NCBI RefSeq assembly: GCF_041224425.1
Contig: NZ_JBGFGL010000077.1
Location: forward strand, 62,001 to 126,000
Source of the DNA: Psychroserpens sp041224425
GTDB lineage: Bacteria > Bacteroidota > Bacteroidia > Flavobacteriales > Flavobacteriaceae
Reading direction: 5' to 3'
Length of the DNA: 64,000 bases
The notes beneath the pieces were generated by a model. It did not search any database, was not told where the DNA came from, and worked only from the letters and a program-made list of their open reading frames with translations. The position numbers and the translations under genes were made by a program. Positions 10,201 to 19,500 of this stretch are shown here, one piece after another; position 1 is the stretch's first letter, and each line of letters begins with the position of its first letter.

Positions 10201-10518
10201 ACAGCAACGGTATTGGATATTGAGAAAAAACTGGATGCTGTTTCAGTTGAATTATATGGTGATCCAATTAAGAGAAACTTGGATATCAGTCAGCCACAAA
10301 CTCCAGCAAATAGAATTGGAAACATTAGCTATGAACAGAAATATTCTACATCAGCACCGACAGAAACCCATAAAAACAGTTTCGCTATTGCAAAAAGAGA
10401 CATTTCTGCGATTAAGAAAAAAGTGGAGACCATTTATAATGTTGATGTGAAACAATTAGAACAAAAGTTAATTGCTTCTGGAGCACCTTACACACCTGGT
10501 CGAGGTTATAAAAACTAA
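7246..10518 (+). CDS. VPS10/sortilin-type BNR-repeat protein, exported
   Basis: The 1090-residue protein starts with a Sec signal peptide ending near residue 21 (TTAQ). Residues about 35-750 are beta-propeller repeats with Asp-box (BNR) motifs such as SIDGGATWKN, TEDGGETWN and STDGGKTWN, as in the VPS10 and glycosidase-like 'WD40/YVTN/BNR' family. The C-terminal ~300 residues include a beta-sandwich (VQRFHWDLRY, VEPGTYTIQM) and a long helical segment (about 930-1010). Bacteroidota proteins with this layout are often annotated as glycosyl hydrolases, but no catalytic residues can be assigned here. There is no T9SS sorting domain, so it is probably periplasmic. Confidence 0.85.
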   Translation: MKKITLVYLVCFLFSFQATTAQKSKKEDKQPLDDIKISGLKWRSVGPSLTSGRISDVAVNPNNPFEYYVAASAGGVWKTVNSGVEFMPIFDNEGSYSIGCITIDPNNTNVLWVGTGENNNQRSVSFGDGVYKSIDGGATWKNMGLKTSEHIGKIIVHPDDSNVVYVAAIGPLWSKGGDRGLYKTEDGGETWNAILTVDEHTGVNDVVMDPRNPEVLYASTLQRRRHVYTYVGGGPGSGLHKSTDGGKTWNKVHNGLPNVELGRIGLAISPADPEIIYAIVEAADGKSGFFASTNRGASWEKRSSHVTSGNYYQEIIADPVDPNTIYSMDTWMSVSHNGGRSFEKVGEVFKHVDNHCMWIDPNNNKHWLVGCDGGMYETFDAAKTWDFKENIPVTQFYKVAVDNDYPFYNIYGGTQDNFSIGGPSRVLTNHGITNFDWFITNGGDGFESQIDPENPNIVYAQSQYGYLVRFDKMSGEIVGIQPAERDGEDAYRFNWDSPLAVSRHKSGRLYFAANKVFRSDDYGNSWEVISDDLSQQIDRNTLKVYDRVVSIDAVAKNGSTSLYGSIVALSESPIDSNLLAVGTDDGLVHITENGGDTWRKVSNIPGAPNRSYVNAVYLSKHDANVIYVAFNHHKYGDFKPYIFKSSDKGRSWTSISSNLPKGSVYAIEEDHVDKNLIFCGTEYGAFFSPNQGQRWKELAAGLPTIAVRDIAIQERENDLVLGTFGRGFYVLDDYSALRSIENSTISEDAILYPIREALTWERSSPLGLPGKAFQGDNFYTSENLGPEAMITYYYGKDYKSLKEQRSKKEKDLIEARKDTPYPSYDALKQEREEQEPQLVFTIKNSNGKVVKKEFKTPKEGVQRFHWDLRYTLPNPIDLSKSSFYNPWEPIDEGTLVEPGTYTIQMDLFKDGTMTSLVAPKSFSVKALKNTVMPAEDRAAKVAFQKEVAQLEADYSATRQIMSEANNKLRYIKSAIKRSEQPYEALTATVLDIEKKLDAVSVELYGDPIKRNLDISQPQTPANRIGNISYEQKYSTSAPTETHKNSFAIAKRDISAIKKKVETIYNVDVKQLEQKLIASGAPYTPGRGYKN

Positions 10519-10540
10519 GACGAACTAGGTTTTAAAATTT

Positions 10541-10576
10541 AAAAGTCAGTTACATCTATTTGTAGCTGACTTTTTT
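10541..10576 (+). terminator. Rho-independent terminator after the VPS10-type gene
   Basis: Stem AAAAGTCAG-t-TACA / TGTA-g-CTGACTTTT with a 6-nt loop and T run, 22 bp after the stop codon. Confidence 0.87.
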
Positions 10577-10649
10577 GTTAAGGTTTGTTTAATAGGCTTG
10601 TAAAATTAAGTTTTGTTTATTAATTTATTGTAAATCAAATATTTAAATT

Positions 10650-11021
10650 ATGAAAATGTTATACACACTATTAATTATTTTACTGAGTTTTAATTATGCA
10701 ACTGCTCAACAATATCCACCTGTAAAAGATGCTAGTCTTGCAATAGAAGAGAAAGTTAATGATCTAGCAAATCAATATGATCGACAATTGGCAATGACAG
10801 CAAAGCAAAAAGCTTTATTCAAATTAAAGTTGGAGGACTACTTGTTAAGGCGAATTGAGATAGAGGATAAGTATAATGGAAAAAATGAATTAACCATGTT
10901 GGCCAAACTTCAAGCAAGAGAAACCCAAGCCATGAATGATGTCTTGACACAACCTCAAATGGAAGTATACAAACGTATTAAGCCTGAAATTCAGCCATTG
11001 AAAGTCGTTAAAGAGAAATAG
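10650..11021 (+). CDS. Small exported helical protein, Spy/CpxP-like
   Basis: This 123-residue protein has a clear signal peptide (cleavage near residue 19, ATAQ). The mature part is helical and charged, with two LTxxQ-like segments (MTAKQKALF and LTQPQMEVY), the hallmark of Spy/CpxP periplasmic chaperones. This is a resemblance only; no specific function is proven. It lies 21 bp upstream of a DUF4251 lipoprotein gene, with which it is probably cotranscribed. Confidence 0.6.
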   Translation: MKMLYTLLIILLSFNYATAQQYPPVKDASLAIEEKVNDLANQYDRQLAMTAKQKALFKLKLEDYLLRRIEIEDKYNGKNELTMLAKLQARETQAMNDVLTQPQMEVYKRIKPEIQPLKVVKEK

Positions 11022-11042
11022 TTGTTGTAAATTGAATGTGAT

Positions 11043-11585
11043 ATGAAACCCAATTATTATTTGCTTTTAATTATACCTTTGATGTTCTGCTCCTGTGGAA
11101 CAAAACCATCAATAACGTCGTCTGATCAATTAGAGGAACTTAAGCAAATGGTGGAAGAGAAATACTATAGAATTGTTTCCGATAGGGCATATCCTCAAGT
11201 CACTTCTGCTATGAATAGTCTTCAAAATACTGGTTTGGTTCCTAGAGGCAGTAGTGTCGGACAAATAGATCTTATTAGTATTCCTAATTATGTAACGATT
11301 AAAGGTGATAGTATTTTTGCTGAACTTCCCTATTATGGTGAACGGCAACTATATTCTGGTTATAATGGTTCAGATAACTCCGTTTCTGTGAAAGGGTTGT
11401 ATTCAGATTATTCGGTAACTCAAAACGATAAAAATAACAGTTACGTCATTAAAATCGATGCAAAATCCCAAACAGAAACAATTCAATTTGTCATTACTCT
11501 ATTTCCCAATTTGAAATCTTCGATACATCTAAACAGCACTTCCCGTAGACCAATACGCTATTCTGGTCAAGTTTCAGCTTTATAG
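11043..11585 (+). CDS. DUF4251 family lipoprotein
   Basis: The 180-residue protein has a lipoprotein signal peptide with LMFCSC (Cys at about 16-18). The region GDSIFAELPYYGERQLYSGYNGSDNSVSVKG is the conserved core of DUF4251, a Bacteroidota-restricted envelope domain without known activity, and TIQFVITLFPN and SIHLNSTSR complete it. It lies 21 bp after the Spy-like gene and 87 bp before the membrane-bound regulator. Confidence 0.8.
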   Translation: MKPNYYLLLIIPLMFCSCGTKPSITSSDQLEELKQMVEEKYYRIVSDRAYPQVTSAMNSLQNTGLVPRGSSVGQIDLISIPNYVTIKGDSIFAELPYYGERQLYSGYNGSDNSVSVKGLYSDYSVTQNDKNNSYVIKIDAKSQTETIQFVITLFPNLKSSIHLNSTSRRPIRYSGQVSAL

Positions 11586-11672
11586 ATTTTGTGCCTTTAA
11601 AATGTAAAAAAATTGTAAAAGATGTGTCAATGCCTTCAAAATATCAATTAAAATCTGTTATTTACGTTTTCT

Positions 11673-12548
11673 ATGAAAAAGTTACAGATTTTAATTTTTA
11701 GTGTTCTATTTAGCATCGTTTTTCTAGTCTGGTTGCTTCCTAAATCAGATGATACACATGAGGAATTTTCTGAAACCGTAAAGATTTCCCTAAGAGATGT
11801 TGGAAATACACTGTTACTAACAAATAGAGATTCTACATCTTTGATATTGCCTGTTAAGGAAATTGAACAATCTAAGTATCGACTTGCTTTTCAAAATCAT
11901 CTTGAATTTAATCCTGATGAATTGGTTAATGCAATAAAAAACAGTTTTGAAACAACAAATCTCCCAAACAATTATCGTGTAGAAGTGCAGCAGTGCGAAA
12001 CCATGGACGTATCCTACAGTTACGAGATGAATGTAGATTTAGAGTCCACCTTAATTCCCTGTCTCGAACGTAAACTTCCTTTAGATTGCTATTTTATAAC
12101 GGTACGATTTATAGACGCATCTTCTGTGAAACAAAATCAAGATTGGATTTATATTTCATTATTGGTTATCCTATTGTTTTTGGCTTTATGGACTTTTAAA
12201 AGCAATCAAAAATTAAAAAATAAAAATTCAGAAATGGATACTCCTAAAAGTGAAGGATATCACTTAGGAAGCTTTAAGTTTTATCCTGAACAGAACATTT
12301 TGGTTAAATCAGCAACAGAGATTAACTTATCTAAAAAGGAATGTGAGATTTTGGAAATTTTTGTTGCAAACAAAAATCAAGTCGTTAAGCGTGATGAACT
12401 CACGAAAAAAGTATGGGAAGACAATGGTGTTATTGTAGGAAGAAGCCTAGATACCTACATTTCCAAACTGCGTAAAAAACTTAAAGAAGACGCTTCGATA
12501 AAGCTCACCAATGTTCATGGAATAGGCTATAAACTAGAAATCGATTAA
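11673..12548 (+). CDS. Membrane-anchored OmpR/PhoB-type winged-helix regulator
   Basis: This 291-residue one-component regulator has an N-terminal membrane segment (about 5-23) and a periplasmic domain (about 24-155) with three cysteines (108, 130, 139). A second membrane helix (about 158-175) precedes a C-terminal winged helix (about 196-291). The DNA-binding part shows the OmpR/PhoB pattern LSKKECEILEIF, RDELTKKVW, RSLDTYISKLRKKL and VHGIGYKLE. Unlike ToxR, the DNA-binding domain is C-terminal. There is no receiver domain and no histidine kinase nearby. Its stop directly abuts the stop of the convergent SprF-like gene. The target is unknown; the neighbouring envelope genes are candidates by position only. 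Confidence 0.85.
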   Translation: MKKLQILIFSVLFSIVFLVWLLPKSDDTHEEFSETVKISLRDVGNTLLLTNRDSTSLILPVKEIEQSKYRLAFQNHLEFNPDELVNAIKNSFETTNLPNNYRVEVQQCETMDVSYSYEMNVDLESTLIPCLERKLPLDCYFITVRFIDASSVKQNQDWIYISLLVILLFLALWTFKSNQKLKNKNSEMDTPKSEGYHLGSFKFYPEQNILVKSATEINLSKKECEILEIFVANKNQVVKRDELTKKVWEDNGVIVGRSLDTYISKLRKKLKEDASIKLTNVHGIGYKLEID

Positions 12549-13556
12549 CTAGTTTCTGTTTGTACCATTGTATCTGTATTTTCTCCAGCTACTTCCTTGG
12601 GTACACGGACAATTACTTGCATTTTGCAAAAAGTCGAATCCTATGGTTACCATATGCGTCCCTGAATTGAATCCGGATAGGTCATTCATGGTTATTTGAT
12701 ACGAATACGCTAGATACAATCCATTTTTCATCATTCCAGCCATCGGACCAATATTTAATGGATTAAAGAATTGATCATTAAGAAAACGGTAAGAACCGCC
12801 AACCCAATAGTAATCTCCAGCTCTATTAAATTTTCTGTATTTGAAGTTGATATCTGTACTGGAACGTTTATCACTATTGAACATTTGATAAAAGATAGAA
12901 GGTTCGAACTCAACACTTCTGTTTCTTTTAGGAGAAATGATGTAGCCTGTATAGATCTGGTAATTCAATAATTTGCTTGGTTCAATTTCTACAAATTCAT
13001 CAATGTCTTTATCTAAAAAGTTATTAGCGTTAAAGCTTAAGTAAAAATCTTTCCAACGATACAAGACACCAAAATCAAAGTTATTGTTTGAAATGGCTCT
13101 ATCACCATCAATGCTTGGGTCGATAATTGGAATTTCCTCAGTAGTTTCAAAGTTTTCAATATCTATTCGGAAGGCATTGATGTTATATGATAAACCAAAG
13201 GATAAAAACTGCTTTGACTTATAGTCCAAAGTTAAATGGTGCGCAAATGAAAACTTGATACCTCGTTGACGCGTATTTCCATTCTTATCATTGTAAGCAG
13301 ACACACCTACGCCAGAACGATTCGAAATTCGAAAATCGGCATACACCGATTGGTTGTCAGGTGCGTTTTTAATACCGACCCATTGCGTGAGTCCATTAGC
13401 TCTAATTCTAAAATTATCGCCAATACCAGCATACGTTGGTGAAATCACAAAACTATTATCAGCGAGATATTGAGTCCATGCAGGTAAATTCAATTCCTGT
13501 CCGTAGCCAAAGCAAATGGAAAGAAAAAGAAGTATATGTAGGGTTAATTTTTTCAT
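12549..13556 (-). CDS. PorP/SprF family type IX secretion membrane protein
   Basis: The protein has about 335 residues from ATG 13556, which starts directly on a good signal peptide (KKLTLHILLFLSICFGYGQ); an ATG seven codons upstream (13577) is possible. PorP/SprF features are LPAWTQYLADNSFVISPTYAG at the mature N-terminus, alternating beta strands of an outer-membrane barrel, and the late GPMAGMMKNGLYLAYSYQI and SGTHMVTIGFDF motifs. In Flavobacterium johnsoniae, SprF is needed to deliver the adhesin SprB. This gene follows the 2738-aa SprB-like gene by a few tens of bases, so it is most likely the cognate partner of that cargo. Confidence 0.92.
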   Translation of the reverse strand: MKKLTLHILLFLSICFGYGQELNLPAWTQYLADNSFVISPTYAGIGDNFRIRANGLTQWVGIKNAPDNQSVYADFRISNRSGVGVSAYNDKNGNTRQRGIKFSFAHHLTLDYKSKQFLSFGLSYNINAFRIDIENFETTEEIPIIDPSIDGDRAISNNNFDFGVLYRWKDFYLSFNANNFLDKDIDEFVEIEPSKLLNYQIYTGYIISPKRNRSVEFEPSIFYQMFNSDKRSSTDINFKYRKFNRAGDYYWVGGSYRFLNDQFFNPLNIGPMAGMMKNGLYLAYSYQITMNDLSGFNSGTHMVTIGFDFLQNASNCPCTQGSSWRKYRYNGTNRN

Positions 13557-13584
13557 GTCATTAGTTTTTTTAGTCATTCAATGT

Positions 13585-16500
13585 TTACCTGTATAGGGTG
13601 AAGTGTCCAACGTATTGTCGTTTTAATAATGGACTGTTAGGGTTTACGACATACCAATAATCACCAGTAGGTAACTCGGTACCATTATAGCGACCATCCC
13701 AATATTCGCCTACAGTAAGTGTAGCGACTTTTCTTCCGTAGCGATCAAAAATATCGAAGGTCAGATTTGGGAAGTCTTCAACACAACCAGGAGCCCATGT
13801 GTCGGTAACACCATCACCATTTGGAGTGAACCAATTTGGAATACAAGGACCGAGAATATTTATATTAATAGTAGCTCTGGCTTCACAACCAAGGCTATCT
13901 ACTACTACAACTGTATAATTACCTTCTTCAGTCACGATATACGTATTGTTTTCGCCTCGACTATCGCCATTTAGAGTAAACTCGTAAGGACCAACACCAC
14001 CAGTAACATTCGCAATGATTTCTCCAGCAGTTTCTCCTTCAACAAGTACTAATGATAATGGCTGATAATCTCCTATATCAAATAATTCAGTGGTTACAAT
14101 ACAGCCGTTCGTATGGCGAACATCAATATAATGACCTGTACCAGCAGGAATATCTGTAAACACATTATCCATTTGGAATGGACCACCATTTAGAGAATAA
14201 TCCAATTGTGATAAATCGGTAACACTATCATCAACTGTGACGGTTACGATATTTGTAAAACTGTTATTTTCACAAGCCATGATAACATCAACCAAAGGAT
14301 CGATTGTTATAGGTTCTGGGAAAGTAATGTTCCATTCAGATTCACATCCTTCAGCATCTCTTACATAGACAATATGATCACCACCATTTAATCCAGTAAA
14401 ATCAAAGATGGTTTGATTTATGGCACCAGTATCATAAGGACCGTTATAATCATCAAGACTAACACTGTAAGGTCTGGTACCGCCAGAAATGTCAATACTA
14501 AATTCACCATTTGCCTCACCAGCACAAGTTTCCTCAAACAAAGAGTTTGGAACAATGCTCAAAATTACTGGTTCTGGATCTTCAATAGTGAAATTGAAAG
14601 TCACATAACATCCTAATTCATCTTGGACGATCACATCATAAGTTCCTGCAGAAAGATTTTCAAAAACATTGGTATTGAAAAACTGGTTCAATTGAGGTGA
14701 AATTGCATATTGAATAACTCCTGTTCCTCCCGTAGCATTAATTATCAACATACCATCATCATTTCCACTACAAGTAATGTTGTTGACTGTGAAATCAACT
14801 TCCAAAGGAGCTAATGGCTCAGTAATACTGATTGGAGCAGAGGCTACATTACAGTCACCACTTTCAACAACTACAACATAAGTACCAGCCACAAGCTCTG
14901 TGAACAATCCAGGTGTATTTTGTGTTGCATTAATAGCATTTCCAAGTGTATCTTCTAAAGTATAGACATAGTTTCCTAATCCGCCTTGGGCAGTAGCTAC
15001 AATACTTCCAGTATTATCTCCTGAACAGTTGATTGTTGGATTTTCAGATTGTAGATTAATGGTTAACTCAGGAAGTGGATCGATAGTAATTTCATTCGAT
15101 ACATTAGCCACACAACCATTCGTATCTCTCACATAGTATTGATACGTACCATCTGGTACTGAAAAAGTTATAGCGTTTGTAAATGTTCCAATTACAGTCG
15201 CAAAATTTGCATCAGTACTATAAGTGTAAGGACCTATACCACCTGAAGCTGAAAGTGTTAATGTAGATTCAGTAGTACAACTTTGGGTTGTTTCCAATAC
15301 CAAATTGGCATCAACAGGAGTTTGTTCATTGATTACAATATCTACTGAAGTCAATGAACATCCTAAACTGTCTTCAATTGTTACAGAATAAGTTCCTGGC
15401 CCTAAATTTGAAAATACATTTGCGGTTTGTGGTCCTGATGTACTTGAATTAGGAGCAATGGTATTTAAGGTATAGATATAATCTGCTCCTTGTCCGCCAG
15501 TTACATTAGTTATGGTAATTGAGGCATCTTGATCTCCAAAACAGGATAACATTGTTGTACTTGGTGTAAAAGTAGCGTCAATAGGTGTTGGTGCAATCAA
15601 TTCAATAGCTACTGTTGCAATACAACCTTCAGCATCTCTAACATTTACAGTATAATTTCCTGCAGATAAATTACTGAAGACATTATTTGATGAATAAGCC
15701 ACATTGGCATCACCTGTTAATTCATATTCGTACGTTCCCCAACCACCTGAAGCAATTGCTGTAATTGTACCTTGACTATTGTCACATGTTACATTTGAGG
15801 TTTCCGAAGCGGTTAAAGCTAAGCTCTCTGAAGGTGACGATACCACAATTGTAGCGGTTTCTGAACAGAACGGACTTTCAGTTTCAATAATTTCAACAGT
15901 GTAAGTTCCAGCTGAAATACCAGAAACTAGTAATGGGTTTGTAGATGTATTGGCATTAACTGGTCCCATAACTGAAGTATTTGATGCATCAAATATTTCG
16001 TAGGTATAATTTCCTGTATATCCTGAAATATTTAATTCTATAGTTCCAGAATTATCTCCAAAACAAGTAACAGCTGTTGAAGTAGCTGTAAAGCTTAAAG
16101 GTGTTGCTTCTGGAACAGCAATGGTAACCTCTTCAGAACAAGAAGTAACAGTATCTAAAATGGTGATGGTATACAATCCCGAAGGAACACCAGAATAGAT
16201 GTTTCCAGCTAAATTGATAGATGCAGGATTCGGACTGATACTGTAAGAATATGAACCAGAACCATTTGTGCCTTCAACAGTAATTTCACCATCATCATTA
16301 GAACATGAAGGGAAACTTGTTACGTTTGCAGAAATTCCAATTGGTGCAGGAATGTCAAGACTGACTAAGTTTCCACAGCCATTAGCATCTTGAATTTCTA
16401 CAGTATGTGTCCCTGAAAATAGATTTGCGATTGTAAAAGGTGCCGTTTGGGTTTGGAATGCACCACCATCAATACTGTAACTATAAGGAGCAATACCAGG

Positions 16501-19500
16501 TGAGTCTAAACTTACATTGATTTCAAATTGTCCTTCTGAAACAGTACATAAATCAACAACTGTTGCTGAAATTACAGGTGTTGGATCTCCAGGCAATATC
16601 ACTTCAGAACTTGAGACAATACAACCATAAGCATCTAAAACATGAATGTAATAGCTGCCAGCATCTAAATTAAATGTGCTATTGGAAACCCAACCAGCAT
16701 CTGTAGCTAAAGGAGCTGTTGGAGTAGTGGTTAGCTGATATAAATAAGGTGCTGTTCCGTTTTGACCAATCGCACTGATAACACCAGAATTTGCATTACA
16801 GTTGGCATTTTGATCTACTGATACTGTTAAATCCAAAGGAAAAGCTGATTCGGTAATATTGAATGTAGCAGTAATCACTCCACATCCAGAATTTGGTCCA
16901 GAAGTTTCACTGATGGAAACGAAATAGTTTCCGAAAGGCAATGGCCCTAAGTTGGTAACAGATAATGTGCCTCCAGCAGGAACTGTTCCTGTTCCACTAA
17001 TACCAGTTGAATTTAAAGTTAGTGAATCAAAAATTTCATACGTCACATCAACAGATGAACCATAAACACTATTGATATCAAAAGAAACATTACCATCGGC
17101 ACTTCCTGTACATGTGATATTATTTGAACTTAAAGCACTTGCTGTTAAGGTAGAGTTAGTAGGAATCGGTGTTGTTGCTGGCTCATAGTAACTACAATTT
17201 GTTGAGGCATCATATACGATAAACGTATAAGTTACGCCAGGTATAAGTCCGGTAAAAGTTGCCGATTCACTTCCTGGAGCATCTTCAGGAATCCATGATC
17301 CTGGCGGATTAGGATACACCGAAATAGGTCCTTGATAAATACTGAAAAAGAATGGTCCAGAACTACTTAAAGTAGAACCAACACTAACTACAGCTTCTCC
17401 ACCAGATAAACAATCTACAGTAGCAGTAACCGAAATATCTAAATCGGTTGGAGGCGAGGCTACCAAAACATCCTGTTCCAATACAGAACAGCCATTGGCA
17501 TCCACCACATTAATTTGGTATAATCCGAAATCAACAACATCAAAACTAATAGATGTAGATCCAGTAGTATTCAATTCTGAATTGGAATAACCATTGGTTC
17601 CAGTTACAAAATAGTTGTAAGGAGCCGTTCCACCAGACACCGAATTAATGATTACTGAACCTTGTGAAACACCACCTGCAGAACAAGTGATATCAATAGT
17701 CGTGTAATCCACTACAATTGCATCTGGTTCGCTAATAGTGATGGTTTCTGTATCTGTACATGAGTTGGCATCCGTTAAGGTGATGGTATAGTCTCCAGTT
17801 GGTAATCCAGAGGTTTGTGTACCAAAGTCTGTTCCTGTTGAATTATTATAAACATTAATACTGAATGGAGGTGTTCCTACACTAGTATCGATAGTGATAT
17901 CAATAGCACCATTAGAATCACCATGACATAAAATATCAGCTGATTGCGCTACCAGACTAAGTTCTGGTAATGACAAAGGATTCACCTGAATCACTGATGA
18001 TTCAGCTACACAACCATTGGCATCAGTAATTTGGAATTGATAGGTCCCATCACTAGCAGCATTATAAGTGTATGTAGTTCCAGTACTCCCTAATGATGTG
18101 TATGGATTTCCATTAATTGAAACTGCATATGTAAAAGGTGCAGTTCCTGTAATATTTCCAGTAATGATAGCATCTGGTGAAACCGTACAGTTCAGACCTT
18201 GTGTAAGTACCACATTTATGGTTGGGAATGGAATGGGATCAATCGTATACGATTCAGAATACACACAATCATTTTCATCCCTTACTTGAAAGGTGTAGGT
18301 TCCAGGTTCTAATCCTGTAAACACATTAGAAGTTTGGTAAGGAGTTACATAAGACGTAGGAGCAATGATTTGATATTCTAATGTTCCTGTTCCTCCAGTT
18401 GTACTTGTAATAGTAACATCTGCAGTATTTGATGGACAAGTAACAGGGGAATTACTGAATTCTAAATCCGTTGGTGGATTTAAAGGCTCAATTGTAATAT
18501 CATTAGTTATTGAAGTACAACTATTTGCATCGCGAATTGTAATAGTGTAAGTTCCAGCAGTTAACCCTGAAAAGGAGTTTCCAGTTTGGAAGTTAACACC
18601 ATCAATACTATATTCATAAGGCGCATCACCACCAGTAACTCCAGTTACTGTGATTGTTGCATTTGAAGAACATGTGTAATCAGCAGACAATTCAGCAGTA
18701 CCTGAAATAGCAGTGTTAGCGGTTATCGTTACCGTTTGTGGATCTGTTGTACAAATAGAATTCCCAACTGTATATTGCAAGACAACATCATAATTACCTT
18801 CCGTTAAACCTGTAAACACCGAAGAATTTGAGAAGGTTGTACCACCATCAATACTGTATTCGATGGTATTTCCATTAGTTGCAGTAACATCAATTGAAAT
18901 TACTCCAGAATTTGTAGCATCTGCACAAGCAATGTCTGTAGTTGTAACATTAAACTCTGGTGCTGGAACCGTATCAATTGAAATGGTTGTAGAAGCACTA
19001 CAATTATTAGAATCAATAACTAATATATCATAAGTACCAGCAGCTGTAACAACGATTTCTGGATCGGTTTGAAAATCGGAAGACCCGTTGATGAAATAGA
19101 AGTAAGGAGGTGTTCCGCCTTCAGCATAAATTGTAATGACACCATCATTACAAGTCAAAGGTGTCGTAATCGCAGCAGTAACTGTTAGTAAAGGTGGTTC
19201 AACGATGGTGACATCTTCAGAATATTGACATCCATTTTCAGTTTCAATGGTAACTGTATAAGTTCCTGGATTTAGATTTTCGAAATTATAAGTGTTTTCC
19301 ATTATTGGTCCAACACTATTGACCAAGGTTCCACCTTCATAAATAGCATAAGAATATTGCGGATCAACATCATTGGCAGCAAGAAGTATGCTTCCTTTGT
19401 CACCATGACAAAGTGGTTGGATAACGGTTGTTGAACCTGAAAAATCACGATCATAGATTTGAACATCAGGAACCGTAAAAACACAAGGGTTCGTTGCAAC

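Noticed and set aside
13557..13577. ATG 13577 as start of the SprF-like gene
   Set aside because: It adds seven polar residues before a complete signal peptide; ATG 13556 is the better start, though 13577 cannot be excluded.
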